64,000 nt of DNA from Lysobacter enzymogenes (GCF_900106525.1 NZ_FNOG01000009.1:169510-233509), one strand, 5' to 3'. Shown: positions 9,121 to 18,329, counted from the first letter of the stretch. Notes: generated by a model not told the origin, from the letters alone. Made by a program: numbers and translations.

Positions 9121-9749
9121 GCGCGCCCTCGCCCGCCGCCGCGCCGCGCCCGCGCCTGCCGCGCTGGCGTTGGCGCGATGCGCTGTGGATCGTGCTGGCG
9201 CTGGTCGCCGTGGTGGCGCTGCGCAAAGGCGAGTCCAGCTATGAGGAGCGCGATGCGCCGCTGCTGCAGACCGCGCCGGCGGCGCGCGCGGTCGGGCGCA
9301 ATTTCGCGGTCGAGGTCGGCCGGCTCAAGGTCGCCCAGGCCTATCTGCTCAAGGGCGATTTCTCCCATCCCGAGGACCGCACGCTGCGCAGCCCCGGCGT
9401 GTGGCTGTCGGTGCTGGCCAAGGTCGAAGCGCTGCAGCGACCGGGCTACGTCACCGCGCAGATCCGCACCCGCGACGGCTTGGTCTACGTCGCCTCGAAC
9501 CCGAACCGGCCCAAGCTGCCGGGCGTCAACCTCAGCGAGCGCGCGCTGGCCGCGGGGCTCGCGGAGAACGGCGCCTGGTTCTTCGAACTGCCGGCGGACA
9601 AGATCGAAGGCGCGCATCTGCAAGTGTATTGGGGCAACGGGCTGCCGGTCGGCGGCGACAGCCTGGTCGACATCGACCTGGGCCTGGACAAGGCCGCCGC
9701 GCGCAAGCTCGTGGCCGACGCCAAACCGGTCCTGGACCTGCGGATGTGA
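9117..9749 (+). CDS. Membrane-anchored protein of unknown function, second of three
   Basis: The 210-residue product has a short Pro-rich cytoplasmic start, one membrane span (DALWIVLALVAVVAL, about residues 21-36) and a periplasmic domain with segments FAVEVGRLKVAQAYLL, VWLSVLAKVEAL and GAWFFELPADKIEGAHLQVYW. The layout resembles its neighbours, though sequence similarity is low by eye. It starts within the stop of the preceding gene (ATGA). No catalytic motif is visible. Function unknown. Confidence 0.7.
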   Translation: MSAPSPAAAPRPRLPRWRWRDALWIVLALVAVVALRKGESSYEERDAPLLQTAPAARAVGRNFAVEVGRLKVAQAYLLKGDFSHPEDRTLRSPGVWLSVLAKVEALQRPGYVTAQIRTRDGLVYVASNPNRPKLPGVNLSERALAAGLAENGAWFFELPADKIEGAHLQVYWGNGLPVGGDSLVDIDLGLDKAAARKLVADAKPVLDLRM

Positions 9750-9760
9750 GCGCCGAGACG

Positions 9761-10381
9761 ATGACAACGACCGACACCGCCGCCGCTTCCACGACCGCAC
9801 CGCCCGGCGGCTGGTGGCGGCGCAACGCCGGCTGGCTCGCCGGCACCGCCGTGGTCGCCACGCTGGCGCTGTGGCTGCCGTACCGCGACGCCTTGCAGCG
9901 CTATCGCGAGCGCAATCCCAGCGTCGCGGTCGCCGCGGCCAAGAACGACTGGACCGCCTTCAACGGCGCGCGCTGGAAACTGGTCGCGGCCGAATCGCTG
10001 CTCGCGCGCGATCCGCGCCTGCGCGGGCCGCTGCGCAAGGACGCCGAGGTGGTGCTGCTGCGTTACGAGGTGATCCTCGATTCGGGCGCCAAGACCCGCG
10101 ACCTGGACACTTGCGTCGGCGCCATCGTCGACGCCGGCGGGCGGCGCTGGGAATCCGCTCCGGTCGGCCTGCCGCGCCTGTCCGGACCGCGCCTGCCCGA
10201 TCGCTGCGGCAGCGGCTACGACGATGCGTTCAAGCAGGTGGTGGCGGTGCCGGGACGGCCGTTCGCGTTCCAGCACGCCTTCGTGCTGCCGCGCGGGCAA
10301 CGCCTGAGCGAGCTGCGCGCGCGCATCGAGTTCCGCTATTCGGGTAAGGCCGACGGGCGTTATCTCGAATTCGCGTTGTAG
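9761..10381 (+). CDS. Membrane-anchored protein of unknown function, third of three
   Basis: The 206-residue product has a membrane span at about residues 21-42 (WLAGTAVVATLALWLPY) and a periplasmic domain with DAEVVLLRYEVILDSG, two cysteines (DTCVGAIV and PDRCGSGYD) that may form a disulfide, and a beta-strand ending RIEFRYSGKADGRYLEF. It begins 11 bases after the second gene and ends the set. The Ig-like pattern (ligand strands around an RYEV-type core) is inference only. No enzyme motif is seen. Confidence 0.7.
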   Translation: MTTTDTAAASTTAPPGGWWRRNAGWLAGTAVVATLALWLPYRDALQRYRERNPSVAVAAAKNDWTAFNGARWKLVAAESLLARDPRLRGPLRKDAEVVLLRYEVILDSGAKTRDLDTCVGAIVDAGGRRWESAPVGLPRLSGPRLPDRCGSGYDDAFKQVVAVPGRPFAFQHAFVLPRGQRLSELRARIEFRYSGKADGRYLEFAL

Positions 10382-10473
10382 TTCGCGAAGCTGCGCCGTA
10401 GTCGAAACGAGCGCGATACCCGTATCCGCCCTCCTCGCGAAGACGGCGGTGCGGCGGCTTCAAGCTCACGCCT

Positions 10474-10705
10474 GGATAAAGCCCTGGATGCCCGCCTTCG
10501 CGGGCATGACGAAGGGTGGGTTCGTCGCGCCGCCTTCCGTGCGTCATGGCGCAGGCATCGCGGATGACGTAAATGGCGCAGATGATGCAAATGGCGCAGA
10601 CGGCGCAGACGGCGCAGATTCTACGAATGGCGTAAACGGCGAAATACACGCCTGCCGAGCCGCTTCCAGCCGTCATCCCCGCGAACGCGGGGATCCAGGG
10701 CTTCA
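10474..10705. repeat. Pair of family B REP elements around a 9-base tandem array
   Basis: Within the 362-base gap 10382-10743 there is a REP with core TGCCCGCCTTCGCGGGCA near 10488 and a second with core TCCCCGCGAACGCGGGGA near 10674. Between them (about 10563-10647) lies a degenerate 9-base tandem array with units such as AATGGCGCA, GACGGCGCA and AATGGCGTA, about nine units long. No gene was recognised in the gap; one frame reads as a D/N-G-A tripeptide repeat, which follows trivially from the 9-base period. Confidence 0.7.
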
Positions 10706-10743
10706 CCGCGACGCGGCTTCAACGCCAGCCGCCTGACCCAAGC

Positions 10744-12018
10744 TCACGCCGAACGCGGCAACCGCGCGATCGCCCGGTCGAACGTCGCCGCCAGCAACGC
10801 CACCCGCAGCACATCGGTGAACAACGACGGCCGGAACGACAGCGGCGTGTTGAGGAACGCGGCGTAAATCTGCCCCTCGACCTGCTGCCAGGCCGGATCC
10901 TTCGGCCCGACCACCTGCTGCATCCAGCGCCACGACCACGAATCCAGGAAGGCCAGCAACTGCCAGCACACGCACAGCGTCAGCAGCGCCGGCAACCCGG
11001 CGCGCAGCACCAGGCGCAGGCTGTTGACCACCGGCACGCCCTTGCTGGTCCAGCCGGCGCTGGCCTTGTCGGCGAGCATGCGCAAGGTGAAGTGCATGGC
11101 CTTGAAGCGCGCCACCGCGCGCTCCAGCGGCGCGTCGGCGGCGTCGATGCGCTGGGCCTTGCGCAGGTCGATGCCGTAGACGATCGCGGTGATCGCCAGC
11201 CAGATCAGCGGCAGCGCGACCGCACCAGCAGCCGTGGTGACGAAGTCCCAGACCGGCGCCAGCGCGCGCTTGGTCGGCGCCAGCGTCTTGAACAGCGCGG
11301 TCGGGCTCTCCCACCAATCGCCCACCGCCACGTACACCGCGCGCTCGTGCCACCACTCCTGGCCGGCCTTGATCGCCTGGGCGATCGCGGCCACGCCGAC
11401 GAACACCCAATACGCCTCGCACACCGTCGCCAGCGCGGTCCACGACGCATGCCCGGTCGCCGTCGCGCGACGCTTGCTGAACCAGCGCACCGCCCACGCG
11501 ACCGCCAGCGCGATCCACAGGCCCTTGAGCTTGAGCACGTGCTTAAGGCTCTCCGGCTCTACCACGCTGAGCACGTATTCCGTCACGAAGTATCGACGCA
11601 GATTCTCTAATGCGCCCCAGCCAGCGTAATAAGCGAAGAACGGGAGAAGTGCGACTGCCAGTGGCGCAATCCACCGATCACGCGCAGAGCCTGCCAGTGA
11701 AACCACTGGGGCGCTGGCATAACGGGAAAGCGAAGGCAGCAACGACTGGAACATAAATATCGTGCCGACCAACTGAGTAACGACCAACACCGACAGCGCC
11801 GCGAACGCCAGCAACACGGTGCGCTCGCCGAGGACTACAGCTACATCCACCAAAAGGCTATAACACAACCTCTGCGCGAAAAACCAAAATACAAGCGCAG
11901 GCCAGTGTCTAAACAAAAGCCGCCCCGCCAGAGAAAGGGTCTTCAGCCATTCTCGTCCTTCGTGATCATGCGTCGGCGAAGCGGCACGTATCGCGGAAGC
12001 GGGGGAAGAAGCGAGCAT
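10744..12018 (-). CDS. Polytopic membrane protein of unknown function
   Basis: The 424-residue product has about seven to eight hydrophobic segments, among them ALVFWFFAQRLCYSLLVDVA, LLAFAALSVLVVTQLVGTIF, PLAVALLPFFAYYAGWG, GLWIALAVAWAVRWF and PLIWLAITAIVYGI. No transporter signature or catalytic motif stands out and I do not recognise the family. The 5' part (11540-12018) is less GC-rich than the 3' part, hinting at a mosaic or recently acquired gene. ATG at 12018 was preferred over a TTG 22 codons upstream. It stands alone between a repeat-filled gap and an AT-rich divergent intergenic region. Confidence 0.65.
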   Translation of the reverse strand: MLASSPASAIRAASPTHDHEGREWLKTLSLAGRLLFRHWPALVFWFFAQRLCYSLLVDVAVVLGERTVLLAFAALSVLVVTQLVGTIFMFQSLLPSLSRYASAPVVSLAGSARDRWIAPLAVALLPFFAYYAGWGALENLRRYFVTEYVLSVVEPESLKHVLKLKGLWIALAVAWAVRWFSKRRATATGHASWTALATVCEAYWVFVGVAAIAQAIKAGQEWWHERAVYVAVGDWWESPTALFKTLAPTKRALAPVWDFVTTAAGAVALPLIWLAITAIVYGIDLRKAQRIDAADAPLERAVARFKAMHFTLRMLADKASAGWTSKGVPVVNSLRLVLRAGLPALLTLCVCWQLLAFLDSWSWRWMQQVVGPKDPAWQQVEGQIYAAFLNTPLSFRPSLFTDVLRVALLAATFDRAIARLPRSA

Positions 12019-12312
12019 CGATTGATCCGGCCTGAGCGCAGGAAATGATAGCAGTGTCGACTGCCTACGAAGCAGTGACAACAATCAGTTCGGTAGATGA
12101 GCCGAGGAACAGGCCATCTCTGCAGCGACCGCCAACAGGCTGAAGACTCCCGCCGGGACATTACAAATCAACAAATACCAAGCACCCCACCTGAAAAGAA
12201 ATCACAAAATATCCGCATATACATAGCACGCGCGTCAGCAATAAAATAACGAGGCGAAAAGGGAATTGACGCCCTCGTGCGCACCGCTATCCCATATGGA
12301 GCGTTATAATCG

Positions 12313-12768
12313 ATGATTCGCCAGACGACCCTGCTTTTCATAGGATTTTTCGGACTCTGTGCCAACCTTCGGGCGCAGGAATACACTGCGCCGCCGCCCA
12401 CACTCGACCCCATTGTCGTCCAGGCCTCAGGCGGCGGGATTGGCATCATGCAATGGGATAGCTCAAACCCGGAATGGACTCCTCAGAGAAAAATCTGGGG
12501 ACCCGGTGAGCAACCCGACCTGACCGAGGGCGGAGGCGGGGCCTCTTCGGATTATTGGGATTACGAGTACTACTGCACTTCCCCTGGAGTTTCATGCAAT
12601 TTCGTTGCCATCCAGGCCAGAAAAGATGAACTGACGCGACTTTATTCCGCCGGCCAATCTTACTGGGACCAAGCGAGTAAGACGCAAGTGCAGACGGCCA
12701 TAAAGAAACTGGATGAATACTTGTCCTTCGGACCACCCAAAGATCCTCCGCCGGCCCAGGGGTGGTAA
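12313..12768 (+). CDS. Small secreted protein, orphan
   Basis: The 151-residue product has a signal peptide (IRQTTLLFIGFFGLCANLRA, cleavage near RAQE) and a mature part rich in Gly, Pro, Tyr and Asp, with YWDYEYYC and SPGVSCNF supplying two Cys that could pair. The segment PTLDPIVVQASGG resembles the N-terminal face of some exported outer-membrane-directed proteins, but I recognise no family. Base composition is clearly lower in GC than the flanking genes. The 294-base AT-richer region before it (12019-12312) presumably holds divergent promoters for this gene and the membrane protein; nothing else is recognised there. A strong terminator follows directly. Confidence 0.65.
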   Translation: MIRQTTLLFIGFFGLCANLRAQEYTAPPPTLDPIVVQASGGGIGIMQWDSSNPEWTPQRKIWGPGEQPDLTEGGGGASSDYWDYEYYCTSPGVSCNFVAIQARKDELTRLYSAGQSYWDQASKTQVQTAIKKLDEYLSFGPPKDPPPAQGW

Positions 12769-12780
12769 GCCGCAACAAAC

Positions 12781-12813
12781 TGAGGAGGCCGCATTACGGC
12801 CTCCTTAGCTTTT
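12781..12813 (+). terminator. Rho-independent terminator
   Basis: An 11-base stem (12781-12791 with 12797-12807, including one G-T pair) encloses the loop CATTA and is followed by GCTTTTC. It lies 13 bases after the stop of the secreted-protein gene. On the opposite strand it is followed by TTTGTT, so it may also serve plsB weakly. Confidence 0.85.
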
Positions 12814-12915
12814 CTCTCTCGCGACTTCTCTCAGTCAATGATTACCCGTCTTCTGACTTGATGTAATCGACTTACAGACTTCACAGCCACTCGTTTTGCG
12901 AACGCAGCACACGCC

Positions 12916-15888
12916 TCAGCCAGCCGTCTCCGGCGCCGCCGGCTTGGCCGCCATCTCCGGACTGATCTTCTCGATCGTATGCCGCAGCTCGCGTCCGAGG
13001 ATGACCTTCGCATCCTTCGCCCACGTATCCAGGCGCTGATCGAAGGCCAGTTTGTTCTCGCTGTCCGGCCACACCAGCTTGAGTTCGCGCAGTTTCTGGA
13101 TGAAGCCGCGGAACAGGGTCTTGTCGAAGAACTCCGGCGCGGCCGGCGCGTACAGCAACGACAGACGCTGCGCGGCGAGCTGGCACAGGCTTTCCAGTTC
13201 CGATGCCGACAAGGTGCCCGGGCCGTTCTTCACCAGCACCGAAATGGCGATGTAGTAACGCTCGAACGCCTGTTGCAGCGAGTGGCCGATGGCACGCAGA
13301 CGGAACACTTCGTCGGTCTGGCCGGCGTTGCGGGCGAGGATGCCGCCGTCGTCGTCGCTGACCTTTTCCAGCAGGCCTTCGCGGATGAACACATCGACCG
13401 TGCGCGACAGGCGCTGGGCGAATTCCTCCTCGCCCCACGGCAGGAACAGCTCGGCCTGCAGGAACGGGTACACGCTGCGGCCCAGGCGCAGCACGCCGGC
13501 CAGGCTCATGCGCCGGTTGTGCTGGAAGCAGCAGGCGATCCACGAGGCGGCGGTGAACAGGTGCAGCACGTTGTTGCGGAAGTAGCTCAGCAACACCGCC
13601 TTGTCTTCGTCCACGCCGAGCACGTCGCCGAGCGGGTGGGCGATGCGCTCGAGCACGTTGATCTCTTCGCCGTGGGCGACGATTTCCTGCGGCGTGTGCG
13701 GGGTGACGGTGACGCGGTCGGAGTACGGCAGTTCGGCCAGCAAGGTCTTGCTCAGCGCGATCTGCGCGAGCAGGTCGGCTTCGCCCATCGCGTGCTTGGG
13801 CGTGGACAGCAGCGCCAGCGCCAGCAGGTTGATCGGGTTGACGTCGGCGGCGCGGTTGACGTTGACCTGGATCTGCTGCGCCAGCGCATCGACCGTGTCG
13901 GACAGCCACTGCGGCTTGTCGTCCTCTTCCAGCGGCCGGCCGTCCCACTGCGGCGCGTGCTCGGCGAGCATGTCGCCGAGCTTGATCGGCTCGCCGAAGT
14001 TCACCACCACCTGGCCGTAGTTGGAGCGCAGCACCTTGGGGATGCCCCACAGCAGCGACCAGATCGATTCCTTCTCCTTGGGCTTGCCGGAGAGTTCGTC
14101 GAGGTAGCTGTTGCCCTCCATCAGCTTTTCGTAGCCGATGTACACCGGCTGGAACAGCACCGGCCGGGTCGGCTGGCGCAGGAAGCCGCGCACGGTCATC
14201 ACTATCATGCCGCCCTTGGGCGGCAGCAGCCGGCCGGTGCGCGAGCGCCCGCCTTCGATGAAGTATTCGATCGAATAGCCGCCGGCGACCAGCTGCGCCA
14301 CGTACTCGGAGAACACCGCCGAATACAGCGCGCTGCCGCGGATGCTGCGGCGCAGGAAGAACGCGCCGCCCTTGCGCAGGATGGTGCCGACCACCGGCAG
14401 ATTGAGGTTCACGCCGGCGGCGATGTGCGGCGGCACGATGCCCTTGGTGTAGAGCAGATAGCTCAGCAGCAAGTAATCGAGGTGGCTGCGGTGGCAGGGC
14501 ACGTAGACCACTTCGAAGCCGGGCGCTTCGAGCTTGAGCTTGTCCAGATGATGGACCAGCACGCCGCGGTAGATGCGGTTCCACACTGGGGTGAGCAGGA
14601 AGCTGGCCGAACGCACCACCGGGTGGGAATAGTCGGCGGCGATTTCGTAGGCCATCGCATGCGCTTTCTTCCACGCCTCGGCGACGTCGCTGCTGTCGCG
14701 GCGGGCCTGGTCGGCGATGGCTTCCTTGACCGGGTCGCTGGCGAGCACGCGGTCGATCAGCATGCGCCGGGTCGACAGGTCGGGCCCGATCACCGCCGCG
14801 CGGATGCGGCGGAAGTGGGTGCGCAGCACGCGCGAGAGCTTGCGCACGGTGCGCTCGGGTTCCAGCCCTTCGTCGACGATGCCGCGCAGCGACACGGGCG
14901 GGGAGAACCGCACCGTGGTGTGGCGGCCGTTGAGCGCGATCGCCAGCAGCCGGCGGAAGCGGCCGACCAGGGTCCAGTTTTCCGAGAACAGCACCGAGAA
15001 CCAGCCGCTGGTGCGGTCCGGCGCGCGGCCGACGAAGATCGACACCGGCACCAGTTGCACGTCCAGGCCCGGATCGACGCGATGCGCGTCGAGCAGGCGC
15101 GCCAGCGAGCCCGAGTGGGTCTTGGCCGACGGCGGGCCGGCCGGCGCCAGGGTGCCGGCGTTGCGCCGCGACAGCGCGACGTAGGCGCGCTTGCGCCCGA
15201 GCGGATCGCCCGGCAGCGGCTGCAGCGGCGACGGCAGGCCGCTTTCCAGGCAGGCGCGCTCCAGGATCAGCGCGTTGGACAGGCCGTAGTCCTCTAGCAC
15301 GTAGCACACCGGGCGGCCGTGCCACTGCGGGGCGGCGACGTGCTGTTCGGGGTTCTTGGGCTCGATGGTCACGCTCACCCACGGCGCCATCAGCTTGCCG
15401 AGCAGGCGCGCCCACCACGGCCGCGGCGCGGCGGCGGACGCGGCGGCCGGGGCGCTCACCGACGCGGCGACGGGCGCCGGCATCGGCAGTTCGGCCTGCT
15501 CGGGGTCGTATTCGGCGGCCGGGTCGGCGGCGGTCGGCGGCCGATCGGCGGGGCCGGGCTCGGACGCGGCGCGCGCGGGGTCGCTGCCTTCGGCCTGGCT
15601 CGCAGCGGCATCGCCGCTTTCGGCCTGCGCGCCAATGGCATCGCCGCCTGCGGCTTGCTCATGAGCGGCGTCGCCGCCTTGGGCAGGCCCCTGGCCGGGG
15701 TGATCGGGAGTATTGGGAACGGACGCTTGAGGCATGTTCGATGTGACTGAAGTTGCGTCGGCCCTGCCAGGGTCCGTGGCGGCGGCGGGATCGCGGGGAT
15801 CCGTCGCAGCCGGCGCGGCGTCGCCCGGCGTCTGCGCGGCATCGGCCGGAGCGGCGTCGGGGAAAGGCAGGGGCGTCTGTTTCGGCAT
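12916..15888 (-). CDS. plsB: Glycerol-3-phosphate 1-O-acyltransferase PlsB
   Basis: The 990-residue product acylates glycerol-3-phosphate at sn-1, the first step of phospholipid synthesis at the inner membrane. The acyltransferase blocks are present: HRSHLD (catalytic H466 and D471), GAFFLRRSIRG, the YFIEGGRSRTGRLL block and VYIGYEK. The C-terminal region matches PlsB to the end. E. coli PlsB is 807 residues; the excess is an N-terminal Ala/Pro/Asp/Glu-rich low-complexity segment (about 1-155) with imperfect repeats of the type GGDAA. The start is uncertain: MPKQTPLPFPD at 15888 is plausible, with an ATG three codons upstream and another at 15735 (MPQASV) as alternatives; none has a strong ribosome site. 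Confidence 0.92.
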   Translation of the reverse strand: MPKQTPLPFPDAAPADAAQTPGDAAPAATDPRDPAAATDPGRADATSVTSNMPQASVPNTPDHPGQGPAQGGDAAHEQAAGGDAIGAQAESGDAAASQAEGSDPARAASEPGPADRPPTAADPAAEYDPEQAELPMPAPVAASVSAPAAASAAAPRPWWARLLGKLMAPWVSVTIEPKNPEQHVAAPQWHGRPVCYVLEDYGLSNALILERACLESGLPSPLQPLPGDPLGRKRAYVALSRRNAGTLAPAGPPSAKTHSGSLARLLDAHRVDPGLDVQLVPVSIFVGRAPDRTSGWFSVLFSENWTLVGRFRRLLAIALNGRHTTVRFSPPVSLRGIVDEGLEPERTVRKLSRVLRTHFRRIRAAVIGPDLSTRRMLIDRVLASDPVKEAIADQARRDSSDVAEAWKKAHAMAYEIAADYSHPVVRSASFLLTPVWNRIYRGVLVHHLDKLKLEAPGFEVVYVPCHRSHLDYLLLSYLLYTKGIVPPHIAAGVNLNLPVVGTILRKGGAFFLRRSIRGSALYSAVFSEYVAQLVAGGYSIEYFIEGGRSRTGRLLPPKGGMIVMTVRGFLRQPTRPVLFQPVYIGYEKLMEGNSYLDELSGKPKEKESIWSLLWGIPKVLRSNYGQVVVNFGEPIKLGDMLAEHAPQWDGRPLEEDDKPQWLSDTVDALAQQIQVNVNRAADVNPINLLALALLSTPKHAMGEADLLAQIALSKTLLAELPYSDRVTVTPHTPQEIVAHGEEINVLERIAHPLGDVLGVDEDKAVLLSYFRNNVLHLFTAASWIACCFQHNRRMSLAGVLRLGRSVYPFLQAELFLPWGEEEFAQRLSRTVDVFIREGLLEKVSDDDGGILARNAGQTDEVFRLRAIGHSLQQAFERYYIAISVLVKNGPGTLSASELESLCQLAAQRLSLLYAPAAPEFFDKTLFRGFIQKLRELKLVWPDSENKLAFDQRLDTWAKDAKVILGRELRHTIEKISPEMAAKPAAPETAG

Positions 15889-16049
15889 TGCCGGCATTAT
15901 GCCTATTCGGCCTGGGACCGGGCCTGGGACCGCGCACCGCGATGCCGCTCGCCGGCGACGGGACCGCCGGCTGGCTCGGACGGTGACGCGGGCGTCACCG
16001 CGACACGCCCGCGACCGCCGCGGCGCGCTGGCGGTGGCGGGGCCTTTGG

Positions 16050-16185
16050 TGTGGGAGGGCTTTTGTTGTGGGAGGGCCTTCAGGCCCGACACTTTCCTGC
16101 CCGATCGCCTTGGCTTGAGATGCTTTCCGGCCGGGCGCGACTGGATCCGGAAACGAAAGCCTCGGGCCTGAAGGCCCTCCCACAA
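16050..16185. repeat. REP-type inverted repeat, family C
   Basis: The left arm carries GTGGGAGGGCCTTCAGGCCC (from 16068) after a partial extra copy at 16050, and the right arm its complement (16162-16185). The same element forms hairpins at 42628-42714, 46474-46551 and 47103-47178. It occupies much of the gap between plsB and the upstream lipoprotein gene. Confidence 0.8.
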
Positions 16186-16240
16186 TCGGGTCAGGGCGGC
16201 CGTCCACCTGCGGGCTCGCCCGCTCGCCCCCGGGTTCGGC

Positions 16241-17446
16241 TCAGCGCGGCTTGGGCGTATCCGTGGCCGGCGCCGGAGCCGACGGCCGGGCGGCTGCACC
16301 CGACCTGGGCTCCACGGGCTTGGCTGCGCCCGGCTTCGGCGCGGCCTGCGCCGGCTTGCGTTCGTTCTGGTCCGGGCCGGGCGGGTTCGCGCCGCGCGGA
16401 CCCAGATCGGGCGCCGGCTCGACCGCAGTTGCCGGCGCAGCCGGAGTCGTCGGCGCCGCGCTCGCCGCAGCCGGGGCCGCCACGGGCGCCGCAGCCACCG
16501 GCTTGGCCACCGCCGCCGGCGCGCGCGCCTGCACCTTGGCCAATGCCGCCAACCGCTGCGCCATCGTGTCCGACGGCGCCGCCTGGGCCGGCGCGTCGGC
16601 CTCGGCGCGGGCGTGGCGCAGCACGTCGCTGAGGTACCAGCGGCCGTCGATGCGTTCGACCAGCACATACGCGTCGACCGGCTGGCCGCCGACCTGATAG
16701 CGGATGCGCACCTTGGCGGTGTCGCCGGTCTGCACGTCCAGGGTCGCGTCGACGCTGTCCAGCGCTGCGTCCAGGTTCAGGCCGTAATCGCCGAGCACCT
16801 GCTTGAGCCGCTCCACGAACGGGCCGAGCCGGCGCAGGCTGCGCTCCATGCCGGTCTTGGCGAACGCGTCCGGCGCGGCCAGGCCGGTGGCGCGCGCGGC
16901 CGAGACCAACTGCGGAATCGCCTCGCGCGCGCGCCGCGAATCGCCGAGCGGCGCCGCCTGCGCCCAGCCGCTGAGCGCCTCGATCAGCTGCGCGTGGTGG
17001 TCGCGCTCGGTGTCGCTGTAGCCCGGCTCGCTGCGCACGTACTGGCTGGCGAACAGGCCCAAAGTCTTGGCCGCCGATTGAAGTTCGGCGTCGGCGCCGG
17101 CGAACTGGCGGCGGTAGGTCGCCACCAGCTTGCGTTCGGCGTCCTGCTCGGCCAGCGCGGCGATGAAGGAAGGAAAGCGATCGTCGAGCGGCAGCTCGGT
17201 CAGCGGCCACACCGTGCGGCCCTGCGCCCAGGCCGTTTCCAGGCGCCGGTGCAGTTCCGGCGGCACCGCGTGGCGGGCGTAGGCGGCCAGGTCGTTGTGG
17301 CGCAGGTCGGAGACCAGTTGGGTCACCGCCTGCGCCGGCAGGGTCGGCACCGCATCGGGCGGAGCCGGTTCCGGGCCGCAGCCGGCCGCCGCCAACAGCA
17401 CGGCGGTCGTCAGCACGGCAGCGCTGGCGCGTCGAACAAGAGACAT
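16241..17446 (-). CDS. Lipoprotein of unknown function
   Basis: The 401-residue product has a lipoprotein signal peptide with lipobox LAAAGC (Cys about residue 23). A globular helical part spans about residues 35-290 (for example QLVSDLRHNDLAAYARHAVPP and SLRRLGPFVERLKQVLGDYG), ending in a segment ERIDGRWYLSDVLRHAR that resembles DUF4878/NTF2-like ends. The last about 110 residues are an Ala/Pro-rich low-complexity tail. No named family is assigned. It lies upstream of plsB in the same direction but separated by a repeat-filled gap, so an operon is doubtful. Confidence 0.75.
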   Translation of the reverse strand: MSLVRRASAAVLTTAVLLAAAGCGPEPAPPDAVPTLPAQAVTQLVSDLRHNDLAAYARHAVPPELHRRLETAWAQGRTVWPLTELPLDDRFPSFIAALAEQDAERKLVATYRRQFAGADAELQSAAKTLGLFASQYVRSEPGYSDTERDHHAQLIEALSGWAQAAPLGDSRRAREAIPQLVSAARATGLAAPDAFAKTGMERSLRRLGPFVERLKQVLGDYGLNLDAALDSVDATLDVQTGDTAKVRIRYQVGGQPVDAYVLVERIDGRWYLSDVLRHARAEADAPAQAAPSDTMAQRLAALAKVQARAPAAVAKPVAAAPVAAPAAASAAPTTPAAPATAVEPAPDLGPRGANPPGPDQNERKPAQAAPKPGAAKPVEPRSGAAARPSAPAPATDTPKPR

Positions 17447-17710
17447 GCGGACGAAGGCTCTGGCGCGGAGCGCATCCGCGGACCGGCATCTTGGCCTCGC
17501 CCCCGGCGCGGCACAAGCGCGGGCTCACGCACGCTCACGCTTACGACGCGAACGCACAGTAAGCGACGGCAAAGGTCGATACGTGAAGACTCAACACGTC
17601 ACTCGTATTTTGTGATGAATATCTCAAATATGCGGCTGAACAGGTGCGCAGCCCGATCTCGTGAAGGGCATCACCCCTGCCCTGCGCAGGCATGGCTAAG
17701 GTGCCCGCGC

Positions 17711-17726
17711 TGGCATGTTTTATGCG
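17711..17726 (+). promoter_or_regulatory. Possible sigma-54 promoter for the pilus operon
   Basis: TGGCATGTTTTATGCG has the invariant GG and GC of -24/-12 promoters at the required 10-base separation, about 70 bases before the pilin ATG. The rest of the 349-base gap 17447-17795 includes an AT-richer stretch near 17600-17640 that could hold a sigma-70 promoter instead. No upstream activator site was identified, so this is a weak prediction. Confidence 0.35.
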
Positions 17727-17795
17727 TTCTAAACGGGCAAAACCGGCAGTAAAAGCTCGCCCGACCACCGCGCTTCAAGCGCAGGAGAACGAACC

Positions 17796-18329
17796 ATGCG
17801 ATTCCCGTCGATGCGTTCCACGTCGCGCCGCCCGCTGTTGCGCAGCGCCTGCTTCGCCGCCCTGGCCCTGGCCGCCGCGAGCCCGGCGTTCGCGGCCAGC
17901 GACACCGCCAACCTCAACGTCACCATCACCATCACCAGCGTCTGCGACATCCACACCACCGCGCCGCTGCCGGTGAACTTCGGCAGCGTGTCCTCCAGCG
18001 CCACCAACGTCGACCAGCAAGGCCAGCTGACCGTCAACTGCACCCCGGGCACGGCCTACACCATCGCCCTGGACAACGGCCAGAACGGCACCGACGTGAA
18101 CAGCCGCAAGATGGCCAACGGCGCCAACCTGGTGCCGTACCAGCTCTACCGCGCCGCCGCGCGCGGCCCCACCGACGTGTGGGGCAGCACCACCGGCGCC
18201 GGCGGCAACGTGCTGGCCGGCAGCGGCACCGGCGCGGCGGTCAACGTGCCGGTGTACGGGCGCACGCCCAGCACCAACTTTCCCGCTGGTACTTACAATG
18301 ACGTGGTGATCGCCACGATCACCTACTGA
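17796..18329 (+). CDS. Csu-type major pilin, spore coat U domain protein
   Basis: The 177-residue product has a signal peptide (cleavage near AFAAS, residue 34) and one spore-coat-U (SCPU) domain. It has the conserved Cys pair (SVCDIHT and VNCTPGTAY), the VNFGSVSS strand, and the C-terminal strand pattern NVPVYGRTP followed by GTYNDVVIATITY. This is the major subunit class of archaic chaperone-usher pili (CsuA/B-like), which mediate attachment and biofilm formation. AGGAG lies 9 bases before the ATG. It is the first gene of a four-gene operon and is probably the most expressed. Confidence 0.9.
   Translation: MRFPSMRSTSRRPLLRSACFAALALAAASPAFAASDTANLNVTITITSVCDIHTTAPLPVNFGSVSSSATNVDQQGQLTVNCTPGTAYTIALDNGQNGTDVNSRKMANGANLVPYQLYRAAARGPTDVWGSTTGAGGNVLAGSGTGAAVNVPVYGRTPSTNFPAGTYNDVVIATITY

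Noticed and set aside
10449..10736. Frame with a D/N-G-A tripeptide repeat
   Set aside because: The peptide repeat is an automatic result of a 9-base DNA repeat between REP elements; the frame runs through both REPs.
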